Assembly: GCA_006226495.1 (NCBI GenBank)
Contig: SBGU01000043.1
Location: 62,001-126,000, forward strand
Origin: Alphaproteobacteria bacterium
GTDB lineage: Bacteria; Pseudomonadota; Alphaproteobacteria; Sphingomonadales; Kordiimonadaceae
Direction of reading: 5' to 3'
Length of the DNA: 64,000 bases
Under the pieces are notes generated by a model that had not been told where the DNA came from, ran no database searches, and saw nothing but the letters and a program-made list of their open reading frames with translations. Numbering within the stretch: position 1 is the stretch's first letter; the number at the start of each line of letters is the position of its first letter. Positions 7,924-16,081 of this stretch are shown in pieces. Both the position numbers and the translations under genes were made by a program.

Positions 7924-9255
7924 ATGTCGGATATGGAAACTGCCGTGGGCGGGGGCCCGCGTTTTTCGCTCGGCGGTCCGGGCGTCAAGGCTGCGCTCGT
8001 CGGCCTGTTGTTGCTGGTGCTGTTGATCCCGCTCAGCATGATCAATGGCCTGATCGGCGAACGATCGAACCGGGCGATTGAGGTCATGCAATCGGTCGGG
8101 CGCACCTGGGGCTATGAACAGACCGTGGCGGGCCCCTTGCTGGTGCTGCCCTATGATCATGTGATCAGCCGCACCACGTCGGGCGAAGAGCGGCTGGAAC
8201 GGCGCCAGCTTGTGCTGTTGCCGGCCTTCCTGAAGGCCGATGGCAAGGTCGATGTCGAACCGCGCCAGATTGGCCTTTATGAAACCAAGGTCTATACCGC
8301 CCATATGACACTGGAGGCCCGCTTTGATGTGCCCGAGCTTTTCGACGGGGTCGACCCCGGGCGCCTGCACTGGGACGAAGCGGTCATGAGCCTGGCGCTC
8401 AGCGATCTGCAGGGCCTACAGGGCGACCTTGAGCTGGTGGCTGCGGGGCAGTCCCTGCGCATTGCACCCGGTGTCGGCTTCGAAGGCGCGCGTTACGGGG
8501 TACATGCACCCCTTGCCGGCAAGGTGAAACCGGGCGAAGGCATCAGCCTTGGTGCCAGTTTTTCCCTGCGCGGCAGCAGCATGCTCAGCATCTGGCCGTC
8601 CGGCGAAAAGTCGGAAATCAGCCTCACGTCAGCCTGGCCGTCGCCCGGGTTCGGCGGGCGCTTTTCGCCGATCAGCCACACGATCACGGATGCGGGTTTT
8701 GACGCCAAGTGGCAGACCCTCCGGCTCGCGCAGGGCATCGGCCCGGTACTGGCGGGCGACAAGTCCTTGCCTTATGACCAGGCGGTCAGCGTGCGGTTTG
8801 TCGATCCCGTCAACCGCTACAGCATGGTCGAACGCAGCGCCAAATATGGTGCGCTGTTTGTGCTTCTGACCTTCTCGGTCCTGTATCTGTTCGAGGTGAT
8901 GTCGAAATCGAGGGTGCACCCGGTCCAGTATATGCTGACCGGGCTTGCTTTGTGCCTGTTCTTCATGGGGCTGCTGGCGCTTGCGGAACATATGCCGTTT
9001 GCGGCGGCCTATGCGCTGGCGTCCGTGCTGGTGATCGGGCTGGTGACAGCCTATGCCCGGTCGGTCACGCGCTCGGCACGCTGGACGGGTTCGATCCTCG
9101 CCACACAGGTCGTGTTGTTCGGGTTCCTCTACAGCGTCCTGAAGATGGAGGATATGGCGCTCCTCAGTGGCACGGTTCTGCTGTTCGCGGGTCTCGCGGC
9201 CGCCATGTACCTGACCCGAAGGGTGGACTGGTACCGGATTGGCGCGCCGTCATGA
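7924..9255 (+). CDS. creD: CreD-family inner membrane protein
   Basis: 443 residues. A membrane anchor near residues 18-40 (LVGLLLLVLLIPLSMINGLI) leads into the signature GERSNRAIEV. A large periplasmic domain follows, then about five to six C-terminal membrane helices, beginning with VLLTFSVLYLFEVM. This is the CreD layout. In enterobacteria CreD belongs to the CreBC regulon and is linked to envelope stress and beta-lactam responses. I chose ATG 7924 over an upstream TTG because GGGAGGAGG lies 7 to 8 bases before it. No creB or creC gene is adjacent, so regulation may differ here. Confidence 0.88.
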   Translation: MSDMETAVGGGPRFSLGGPGVKAALVGLLLLVLLIPLSMINGLIGERSNRAIEVMQSVGRTWGYEQTVAGPLLVLPYDHVISRTTSGEERLERRQLVLLPAFLKADGKVDVEPRQIGLYETKVYTAHMTLEARFDVPELFDGVDPGRLHWDEAVMSLALSDLQGLQGDLELVAAGQSLRIAPGVGFEGARYGVHAPLAGKVKPGEGISLGASFSLRGSSMLSIWPSGEKSEISLTSAWPSPGFGGRFSPISHTITDAGFDAKWQTLRLAQGIGPVLAGDKSLPYDQAVSVRFVDPVNRYSMVERSAKYGALFVLLTFSVLYLFEVMSKSRVHPVQYMLTGLALCLFFMGLLALAEHMPFAAAYALASVLVIGLVTAYARSVTRSARWTGSILATQVVLFGFLYSVLKMEDMALLSGTVLLFAGLAAAMYLTRRVDWYRIGAPS

Positions 9256-9395
9256 GCTGCGACCATGTGCTTGCTGTCTGGAACCGGGGGTGAGAGCGCC
9301 AGAAGTCTTATCACGACATGACCACAATCAATTGTTGCCACAAAGGGTCGCTGCTAGGCTTGCCGTAACAGGGGCAGGCAAAGGAGTGACCCGTC

Positions 9396-9938
9396 ATGGC
9401 CATGCTGAGTGATAAAAACGGTTACGGAACCGCAGCCAAGGCGCTGCACTGGCTGATTTTCCTCATGCTGCTGGGCATGAGCATCGTCGGCCTGATTTTC
9501 GCGGACATGCCGCGCGGCGAGGACAAGACCGCGCTCATGAACATGCATGCCTCCACGGGCCTTGCGCTTCTGGTGTTCATGCTGGCGCGGCTGGTGGTGC
9601 GGCTGAAGGGCACGGTGCCTGATCCGCTGGACCCGTCGGCCCGCACCCTCAACCGTGTGGCCGGGCTTGTGCACTGGCTTTTGTACCTGATCGTGTTCGC
9701 GATCATCGCCGCCGGCATGCTGACCATCATGACCGCCGGGCGCGGTGTGCCTTTCTTCGGGCTGTTTGAAGTGCCGACGCCGTTTGTGCGCGACATGGAC
9801 CTGCATCATCTGTGGGAAGAAGTGCATAAAACCGGCTGGTGGGTGCTGGTCGGCCTGTTTGTGCTGCATCTGGTGGCGGTGGTGTACCATGGTTTCATCA
9901 AACGCGACGGCACCATGGGCCGCATGACTGGCCGCTGA
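9396..9938 (+). CDS. Cytochrome b561-family membrane protein
   Basis: 180 residues with four predicted helices, matching bacterial di-heme cytochrome b561. Candidate heme ligands are the histidines in AKALHWLIF, MNMHASTGLA, LVHWLLY and the C-terminal LHHLWEEVHKTGWW block. This family moves electrons at the inner membrane, often between ubiquinol and a periplasmic acceptor such as superoxide or a partner redox protein. AAAGGAG about 7 bases before the ATG supports the start. The next gene is on the opposite strand. The partner redox protein is not apparent nearby. Confidence 0.9.
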   Translation: MAMLSDKNGYGTAAKALHWLIFLMLLGMSIVGLIFADMPRGEDKTALMNMHASTGLALLVFMLARLVVRLKGTVPDPLDPSARTLNRVAGLVHWLLYLIVFAIIAAGMLTIMTAGRGVPFFGLFEVPTPFVRDMDLHHLWEEVHKTGWWVLVGLFVLHLVAVVYHGFIKRDGTMGRMTGR

Positions 9939-9949
9939 CGGCGCCCACG

Positions 9950-9985
9950 AAAAACGGGGCCTGACGTCATGACGCCCGGCCCCGT
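9950..9985 (-). terminator. Rho-independent terminator for the leftward 10.0-10.5 kb gene
   Basis: On the minus strand ACGGGGCC pairs with GGCCCCGT, with an internal TGACGTCA palindrome in the loop, and TTTTTC follows directly. It sits about 25 bases beyond the stop at 10011. Read on the plus strand there is no T-run, so it does not clearly serve the b561 gene. Confidence 0.8.
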
Positions 9986-10010
9986 GACCTTGTGAACAGG
10001 AAAATTCGCT

Positions 10011-10505
10011 TCAGCGGCCTTGCGCCAGCTTTTCGGCAAGCGTGGCAAGGCGTGCGTCGGACGCGGCCAGCACAAGCGCCATCTTGCGGGCGCCGTGCCG
10101 CTGGGTCTTGTCGTCTGATCGTTCTTCGATGGCCTGCACAACCGCTGCATATTCCGTGCTGTAGCGCGACGCCACGTCGGACAGGCGCATCGCCATATCC
10201 TTCCAGAGCCCGGCATCCAGTATATGCGGCGATGCCAGCAGGTCGTTCAGGCGTTTCAGCTTGGCAGGCGTCGGGGCTGCCATCACGCCTTTCAACATGT
10301 TCAGAAAGCTGGTCGAGAAATCATAGAGTTCCTGCGCGGTCGGCGCCCCAGCGGCGGCGGGCGCAACCGGCTGCACCCAGTCGGTCTCAAGGATCACGCC
10401 GGCGGTCTGTTTGCTTTCCGAACGGTCCCAGTATTTGAAAAACAGGAAACCAAGGAAGGACAGGATGCCGAAACCGGCCAGATAATAGAACAGAAGCATC
10501 AGCAT
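10011..10505 (-). CDS. Membrane-anchored protein of unknown function
   Basis: 164 residues. One N-terminal hydrophobic helix (residues 2-24, ending FLFFKYW) anchors a soluble domain. The linker is rich in Ala and Pro (APAAAGAPTA), and the rest looks mostly helical (Ala, Leu, Lys and Arg rich, no Cys). I recognise no family. It is downstream of ftsY on the same strand, with about 65 bases between, and ends at a strong terminator, so it may be the last gene of the dapF-mtaB-ftsY transcription unit. Function unknown. Confidence 0.7.
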   Translation of the reverse strand: MLMLLFYYLAGFGILSFLGFLFFKYWDRSESKQTAGVILETDWVQPVAPAAAGAPTAQELYDFSTSFLNMLKGVMAAPTPAKLKRLNDLLASPHILDAGLWKDMAMRLSDVASRYSTEYAAVVQAIEERSDDKTQRHGARKMALVLAASDARLATLAEKLAQGR

Positions 10506-10571
10506 GACATGACCCCCATCCGGCCGTTTGCCGGCCTCTCGGCAAATTCCACGGCCCGCAGGCCGAGCTGA

Positions 10572-11822
10572 TTAACGTTCCAGCCCTACCAGCGCGCGGG
10601 CAAAGTCGCGGGCCGAGAAGGGCTGCAGGTCGTCGATGGCTTCACCAACGCCGATGGCATGCACCGGCAGGCCGAATTTTTCGGCACAGGCCACCAGCAC
10701 ACCGCCGCGGGCAGAGCCGTCCAGCTTGGTCATCACAATGCCCGAAATGTTGGCCAGCTTCTGGAACACTTCCACCTGGTGCACGGCATTCTGGCCGGTG
10801 GTGGCATCCAGCACGATCACCGTATCGTGCGGCGCGCCGTCGACCTTCTTGCCAATCACCCGCACCACCTTGGCCAGTTCGGCCATCAGTTCCTCGCGGT
10901 TCTGCAACCTTCCGGCGGTGTCGATCAACAGCACGTCGGTGCCTTCCTTCTGCGCGCGGTCCACGGCTTCATAGGCGAGGGCGGCGGCATCGGCGCCGAT
11001 TTCCTTGGTCACGACCGGTACGCCGTTCCTGTCCCCCCACACCTGCAACTGTTCAACGGCGGCGGCGCGGAACGTATCGCCCGCCGCCAGCATCACCGAT
11101 TTGCCCTCGGCACGGAATTTTTTCGCAAGCTTGCCGATGGTGGTGGTTTTGCCCGCACCATTCACGCCCGCCATCAGGATGATATGGGGTTTGTTTGCGT
11201 GGTCGACGGCCAGCGGCTTGGCCACGGGTTCGAGCATGGCTTCGATCTCTTGGGCCAGCACGGACTTCACTTCCTCGCCCGAGATTTCCTTGTTGTAACG
11301 ACCCTTGGCAAGTGCTGCGGTCAGCTTGCCCGCGACAGCCACCCCGAGGTCGGAGGTGATCAGCAGGTCCTCCAGTTCCTCAAGCGTGTCGTCATCCAGC
11401 TTGGCCTTGGTGAAAATGCCGCCAATGCCGCCCGACAGCGCACTGGTGGATTTCCTGAGCCCGTCGCGCAGGCGCTGGAACCAGTTGCGCTCGGCTTTGG
11501 GTTCGTTGTCGGTGCTCGCTTCGTCGTCCAGCGTGTCCGCGTTGGCGTCGGCCAATGCCGGTTCGGCGTCGGGTTCGATCTCCGGCGCGACTTCGGGTTC
11601 CGGCTGAAGGGCGACAGGTTCCAGCTCCGGTTCAGGCAGGGGCTCTTCGACCGGCACTTCGACGACAATCGGCTCGTCCGCGACCACGGGGACGTCCTCA
11701 ATCGGCGCCTCAGCGGTCAGCTCTTCGGGCTGTTCTGCGGTAATATCGGCAACCGGTTGTGCCTCCGGTTCGGCCTTTTTGCCACGCAGACGTTGGAACC
11801 AGCTTCTTTTTTCTTCAGCCAT
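10572..11822 (-). CDS. ftsY: Signal recognition particle receptor FtsY
   Basis: FtsY is the membrane-associated GTPase that receives SRP-ribosome complexes and hands them to the Sec translocon. The 416-residue product has a long, very acidic A domain (about residues 15-110, rich in Glu, Pro, Val), then the N domain and the SRP GTPase G domain. The P-loop GVNGAGKTTTIGKLA, DTAGRLQN and TKLDGSARGG are all present. It opens with the basic MAEEKRSWFQRLRGKK. Its partner Ffh is encoded at 23.6 kb in this same window. Confidence 0.97.
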   Translation of the reverse strand: MAEEKRSWFQRLRGKKAEPEAQPVADITAEQPEELTAEAPIEDVPVVADEPIVVEVPVEEPLPEPELEPVALQPEPEVAPEIEPDAEPALADANADTLDDEASTDNEPKAERNWFQRLRDGLRKSTSALSGGIGGIFTKAKLDDDTLEELEDLLITSDLGVAVAGKLTAALAKGRYNKEISGEEVKSVLAQEIEAMLEPVAKPLAVDHANKPHIILMAGVNGAGKTTTIGKLAKKFRAEGKSVMLAAGDTFRAAAVEQLQVWGDRNGVPVVTKEIGADAAALAYEAVDRAQKEGTDVLLIDTAGRLQNREELMAELAKVVRVIGKKVDGAPHDTVIVLDATTGQNAVHQVEVFQKLANISGIVMTKLDGSARGGVLVACAEKFGLPVHAIGVGEAIDDLQPFSARDFARALVGLER

Positions 11823-11841
11823 ACTCGCTCAGTCTCTTTTA

Positions 11842-11928
11842 TCGTCACTCGCCGACCTGATCGGCGAGTCCGGCCTGTCAGCCGACCGCATTCCTGGGTT
11901 CGCCGGTCGGGCCGGCGAATGACGAAGG
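11842..11928. repeat. Inverted pair of REP-like palindromes (REPIN-like)
   Basis: Two imperfect copies of one motif face each other in the 113-base gap between mtaB and ftsY. The left copy reads TCGTCACTCGCCGACC then TGATCGGCGAGTCC. The reverse complement of the right copy reads TCGTCATTCGCCGGCC then CGACCGGCGAACCC. Each copy is itself a hairpin (ACTCGCCGA with TCGGCGAGT; TTCGCCGG with CCGGCGAA). Conserved GTCA tails and compensatory-looking changes fit a REP doublet, the unit mobilised by RAYT transposases. No RAYT gene is in the window. It could also act as a processing or termination structure between mtaB and ftsY. Confidence 0.7.
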
Positions 11929-11935
11929 TGGATAT

Positions 11936-13228
11936 CTACCGGGTCATTATCCCCATCATGGCGTTTTGATCGTGGGCCGCAAGGGTTACGGGCACGATGT
12001 CGCCGGGTTCGGCGGGGCAGTCCACCACCACCGGGATGAATTGTTCAGAATGGCCCACGGCCTTGCCGTCATGGCCGATGCGTTCGATCAGCACATTCGC
12101 GGCCTTGCCTTCCGACGCCTTGAACAGCCTGGCCACCTGCTGGTCGCCAATCGCGCGCAGGCGGGCGGCGCGTTCCTTGCGGATGGCTTTCGGTACCTGG
12201 TTCGGGATCTTGGCGGCGGGTGTGCCCTCGCGTTCCGAATAGGGGAAGACATGCAGCCAGGTCAGGTCGCATTCTTCGACCAGCTTGAGACTGTTTTCGA
12301 ACATCTCTTCGGTTTCCGTCGGGAAACCGGCAATGATGTCGGCGCCGAACACCATGTCGGGGCGTTCGCGCTTCACGCGGGTCGCAAATTCGATGGCCTG
12401 TTCGCGCAAGTGCCGGCGCTTCATGCGCTTCAGGATCATGTTGTCGCCGGCCTGCAGGGAAAGATGCAGATGCGGCATCACACGCGCGTCGTTGATGATC
12501 GCGTCATACAGCGGCTCGTCCACCTCGATACTGTCGATGGAGGAAATGCGAAGGCGTGGCAGGTCCGGCACCAGCTTCAGGATTTTCTGCACAAGGGTGC
12601 CCAGGGTCGGTGTGCCCGGCAGGTCTTCGCCAAAACTGGTGATATCGACCCCGGTCAGCACCACTTCCTTGAAGCCGCGGCCGACCAGCGCCTTGATCTG
12701 TTCCACCACCTCGCCCATGGCGACCGAGCGGCTGTTGCCGCGGCCATAGGGGATGATGCAGAAGGTGCAGCGGTGGTTGCAGCCGTTCTGGATCTGCACA
12801 AAAGCACGGGCGCGTTCGCCGAAGCCATCGATCAGGTGCCCTGCGGTTTCGGTGACCGAAAAGATATCGTTCACCGCCACCCGCTCGACGCCCTCGAGGC
12901 TGAGGCCGGAGAATTTCATGTCCTGGAAGCTTTTGGCCTCCAGCTTTTCCTGGTTGCCGATCACCTTGGCAACCTCGGCCATTTTGGAAAACTGGCCGGG
13001 GTCTACCTGTGCCGCGCAGCCAGTGACGATGATCGGCGTATCGGGCCGCTCGCGCTTCAGCTTGCGTATGCTCTGCCGCGCCTGGCGCGTGGCTTCGGCG
13101 GTCACCGCACAGGTGTTGACGATGATCATGTCATCCAGCCCGGCTTCCTCGGCATGGCGGCGCATGACCTCGCTTTCATAGGCATTCAGCCGGCAGCCGA
13201 AGGTGATGATATCCAGTTTGCCGGTCAT
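11936..13228 (-). CDS. mtaB: tRNA (ms2t6A37) methylthiotransferase MtaB
   Basis: MtaB is a radical SAM methylthiotransferase that turns t6A into ms2t6A at position 37 of certain tRNAs. The product is 430 residues. MTTase cluster cysteines are C12, C40 and C71 (FGCRLN, NTCAVT, GCAAQ). The radical SAM motif is NGCNHRCTFCIIPYGRG, with C150, C154 and C157. FGCRLNAYES and PYGRGNSRS identify the MtaB branch rather than MiaB or RimO. The frame stays open to 13429, but the true start is the ATG complementary to 13226-13228, overlapping the dapF stop as ATGA. The two are therefore translationally coupled. Confidence 0.95.
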   Translation of the reverse strand: MTGKLDIITFGCRLNAYESEVMRRHAEEAGLDDMIIVNTCAVTAEATRQARQSIRKLKRERPDTPIIVTGCAAQVDPGQFSKMAEVAKVIGNQEKLEAKSFQDMKFSGLSLEGVERVAVNDIFSVTETAGHLIDGFGERARAFVQIQNGCNHRCTFCIIPYGRGNSRSVAMGEVVEQIKALVGRGFKEVVLTGVDITSFGEDLPGTPTLGTLVQKILKLVPDLPRLRISSIDSIEVDEPLYDAIINDARVMPHLHLSLQAGDNMILKRMKRRHLREQAIEFATRVKRERPDMVFGADIIAGFPTETEEMFENSLKLVEECDLTWLHVFPYSEREGTPAAKIPNQVPKAIRKERAARLRAIGDQQVARLFKASEGKAANVLIERIGHDGKAVGHSEQFIPVVVDCPAEPGDIVPVTLAAHDQNAMMGIMTR

Positions 13229-14046
13229 ACCGCGACCTCGCCGGTGAACGACAGGGTCGCGCTGCCGGCCATCTGGACCGTGCCGTCCTCCAGCCACTCG
13301 ATCTTCAGGGGGCCGCCGTCCAGGAACACGGTCGCCTTGCGGCCAATCAGGCCCCGGCGGCTGGCGGCCACGGCGGCGGCGCAGGCGGCGGTGCCGCAGG
13401 CGTCGGTGATGCCGGCGCCGCGTTCCCACACGCGCAGGCGGATGGTATCGCCCGACACACTGGCGACCGACGCATTCACCCGTTCCGGGAACAGGCGGTC
13501 ATGTTCGATCTCGGGGCCCATGACCGCGAGATCGATCTTTTCGGCCTCGGGCACAAAAAACACCGCATGCGGGTTGCCCATGTTCACACACACGGGGTCG
13601 GCAAGGTCAGCCAGTGCAAAATCCACATGCAGGGTGTCCATCTCTTCCGCGAGCGGGATGTCCTGCCAGCCGGTCCGTGCCGGGCCCATGTTCACGCTGA
13701 TGTCTTCACCGTCCCTGACCGCGCTCAGAAGCCCGGCTTCGGTTTCGATGCCGATCTTGTCCTTGCCGGTTTCATCGAGGAGGAGCTGCCCCACGCAGCG
13801 GGTGGCGTTGCCGCAGGCACCGACACGGCTGCCGTCTGCGTTCCAGATTTCCATGAAAACGTCGGTCTGGTCGGAGGGCTTCAGCACGATAAGCTGGTCG
13901 CAACCGATACCGCGCTTGCGGTCGGCAAGATGGCGCACGGATGCTGCCGCCAGCGCAAGCGGCTGCTTGCGGGCGTCGAAAATGACAAAGTCATTGCCCA
14001 GCCCCTGCATCTTCAGGAACGGGCGTTTATCAGGGCGCGTGCTCAT
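13225..14046 (-). CDS. dapF: Diaminopimelate epimerase
   Basis: DapF interconverts LL- and meso-diaminopimelate for lysine and peptidoglycan synthesis. The 273-residue product has both catalytic cysteine motifs, GACGNATRC and TDACGTAAC, and the N-terminal MQGLGNDFVIFD signature. I start at the ATG complementary to 14044-14046 (MSTRPDKRPF). The 26-residue upstream extension has no homologous look and runs over the start region of the divergent gene. The stop overlaps the mtaB start by ATGA, the usual alphaproteobacterial dapF-mtaB-ftsY arrangement. Confidence 0.96.
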   Translation of the reverse strand: MSTRPDKRPFLKMQGLGNDFVIFDARKQPLALAAASVRHLADRKRGIGCDQLIVLKPSDQTDVFMEIWNADGSRVGACGNATRCVGQLLLDETGKDKIGIETEAGLLSAVRDGEDISVNMGPARTGWQDIPLAEEMDTLHVDFALADLADPVCVNMGNPHAVFFVPEAEKIDLAVMGPEIEHDRLFPERVNASVASVSGDTIRLRVWERGAGITDACGTAACAAAVAASRRGLIGRKATVFLDGGPLKIEWLEDGTVQMAGSATLSFTGEVAV

Positions 14047-14169
14047 GCGCCGCTTATATGGGGTCTCGGGGGGCAGAGTCCATGCCCAGTTGCGGGCGAA
14101 GCGCAGATTTCTGGGCATGGACAAGGGGCACGGTGTCCGTTACTAGGCAAGCATGACGAAGGGGCCGGC

Positions 14170-15159
14170 ATGAAACAGTTGATCGTGCATATGGGGGCGC
14201 ACCGCTGCGCGTCTTCCGCCGTGCAGGCATTGCTCAGGCGCAACCGCGCGACGCTTGAAGCCGCCGGCGTGGCTCTCTTTTTGCGCGCCGACATGGAAGA
14301 GGCCGATGCCAGGGTCGATGCGCGTGGCCTGTTCCGGGCGTCGTGGCGCAACCCGACAGCCCTGTGGCGTGCGCACAGGTTTCGGCAAGCGGTCATGGCG
14401 TTGCCGCACGACCGGATCGTCATCAGTGAAGAAAACCTGATCGGCACCATGCCCGGCCAGTATGACGGGCTGTTCTATCCCGGTTTCAGCCGGTTTCTGA
14501 ACGCGCTGGTACCGCTTGGCGCGCAGCTTGACCTGGTGCCGCGCATGATCGTGCGGCGGCAGGACCGCTTTGTGCAATCGGCCTATGCCTTTCGGGTGGC
14601 CTTCGGCCTCGCGCAGGCGTTTCCGGCTTTTGTGAAAGACCTGGACCTTCAGGGGCTGTCATGGTTGCGTCTCGCGACCGGGGTGGACCGCACCGGCCTT
14701 GCCGACCGTTTCCGGTTCCAGCCGCTTGAGGCCTGGCCCCGGGCAGAAGCCGCAGCACGGGCTAGCGCTTTCCTGGGCCTTGCCGATGTGTTGCCGGCCG
14801 CGGACGAAACCCTGAAGGGTAATGCCAGTTTCCCGGAGGACGACCTGAGGCTTATGCTTTCGCTCAACCGCGCCGGGCTGGGGCTTGACATTATGTGGCG
14901 GCGCGAAAAACTGTTCAGGGCGCTCAGGAACAGGGACGGCGAAAGCGATATGGACATTCTCCAGGCATGCGGGCTGAAACTCGACCGCGCGGCACGGCAG
15001 GCCCTTGAAGGCGCTCTGGCGTCGCCGCCCGCGCTGACCATGGACAGTGACCTGCGCGCCTGGATGGTGGCGCATTACCGCGACGAAAACCGCGCGTTCC
15101 TGTCCCACACCACAGTAGCGGCCGACCCGTCCTTGTGGGAGGACCGCGCCGATGGCTGA
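14170..15159 (+). CDS. Sulfotransferase-like protein with an altered P-loop
   Basis: 329 residues, related to the next gene. Near the N-terminus HMGAHRCASSAVQ (residues 7-19) occupies the place of the PAPS-binding loop, but canonical Lys-Thr-Gly-Thr-Thr is replaced by Arg-Cys-Ala-Ser-Ser. SEENLIGT and later RQDRFVQSAYAF match the middle of this sulfotransferase-like group, including a possible 3'-phosphate-binding Arg/Ser block. No signal peptide. ATG 14170 is chosen because AAGGGG precedes it; the upstream open frame is antisense to dapF. The stop overlaps the next start by 8 bases, so the pair is an operon. Activity as a PAPS enzyme is uncertain given the loop changes. Confidence 0.7.
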   Translation: MKQLIVHMGAHRCASSAVQALLRRNRATLEAAGVALFLRADMEEADARVDARGLFRASWRNPTALWRAHRFRQAVMALPHDRIVISEENLIGTMPGQYDGLFYPGFSRFLNALVPLGAQLDLVPRMIVRRQDRFVQSAYAFRVAFGLAQAFPAFVKDLDLQGLSWLRLATGVDRTGLADRFRFQPLEAWPRAEAAARASAFLGLADVLPAADETLKGNASFPEDDLRLMLSLNRAGLGLDIMWRREKLFRALRNRDGESDMDILQACGLKLDRAARQALEGALASPPALTMDSDLRAWMVAHYRDENRAFLSHTTVAADPSLWEDRADG

Positions 15160-16063
15160 CGATAACAATCCACCGCGCCAGCGTATCCTGTTGCATTGTG
15201 GCGCCCCCAAGACCGGTACCACCAGCATCCAGCACTATCTGGACGACAATGATGCCCTGTTGCGCGCACAGGGGGTGGTATGCCCGCCGCGTTTCATCAG
15301 CAAGGGGCGGGTTGACCCGCTGCATAAGGCGCTGGTGTCGCTCCGGAAAGGTCGGGTCGAGGAAAAGGCCCTGTCGCGTGCGCGGCTCCGGCTCAAGGAA
15401 CTGTTCGAGCATGACGATATCCATACCGTGCTGGTCTCGAACGAATCCGTGCTTGGCGAACCCTTCATCCGGGGCAGCGACAAGTTTTTCCCGGAAGCCA
15501 GCCGCGCCATGGGCCTTTTGGCGCAATTGTTCGAAGGCTTCGATGTCACGGTTGTCTATTTCGTGCGCGATTTTTCGACCTATGTGCCGTCCTATTATGT
15601 GCAGGAAGTGCGGCGCGGCCTTTCCTGGTCGCTGGACCGCTATTGCGCCAGCTTCGATGGTGCCAGCCTCACGTGGCAGCCGGTCGTGAAATCGCTCAGG
15701 AAGATATTCGGGGCCGACCATGTGCGCGTGTTCGACCATGCGGCTCTGGTGCGGGCGCCGGCCCATACAGTCGAACGCGCGTTCGACGGGTTCATGGACG
15801 GCCTGCCGTCCTTTGATGCCGACAATTACCAGCGCAATGCGTCGGTGGGCGGGCCCGTGCTGTTTGTCTACCGCCTGTTCAACATGCTGTTCAGCCTGGT
15901 GGTGCCGGGCGACGCCCAGCGCGAGCGGCGCAAGCAGATGCGCAAGTTCCTGTTCACCCCGCTCGGGCAACTGCCGTTCCGCAAGCGCCCGTCCTTAAGC
16001 GCGCGGCATGAGGAAGACTTTGGTGCCGCCTTCCGCCGCGACAAGGAAACGCTGGGGCTTTAG
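15152..16063 (+). CDS. Sulfotransferase-like protein
   Basis: 303 residues. HCGAPKTGTTSIQ at residues 15-27 is the canonical 5'-phosphosulfate loop of the sulfotransferase superfamily. SNESVLGE and VYFVRDFSTYVPSYYVQEV follow, the latter resembling the 3'-phosphate-binding Arg...Ser region. It probably transfers sulfate from PAPS to a carbohydrate or other acceptor in the cytosol. Similar proteins occur in bacterial surface-polysaccharide loci, but no glycosyltransferase is adjacent here. Translationally coupled to the preceding paralogue. Confidence 0.8.
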   Translation: MADDNNPPRQRILLHCGAPKTGTTSIQHYLDDNDALLRAQGVVCPPRFISKGRVDPLHKALVSLRKGRVEEKALSRARLRLKELFEHDDIHTVLVSNESVLGEPFIRGSDKFFPEASRAMGLLAQLFEGFDVTVVYFVRDFSTYVPSYYVQEVRRGLSWSLDRYCASFDGASLTWQPVVKSLRKIFGADHVRVFDHAALVRAPAHTVERAFDGFMDGLPSFDADNYQRNASVGGPVLFVYRLFNMLFSLVVPGDAQRERRKQMRKFLFTPLGQLPFRKRPSLSARHEEDFGAAFRRDKETLGL

Positions 16064-16081
16064 CAGACCAGCCAGCAGCCT

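Noticed and set aside
10527-10546. TTTGCCG/CGGCAAA inverted repeat after ftsY
   Set aside because: Short stem and no T-run on either strand; may be chance in GC-rich sequence.
11966-14146. 726-codon open frame on the plus strand
   Set aside because: Antisense to mtaB and dapF, both certain genes.
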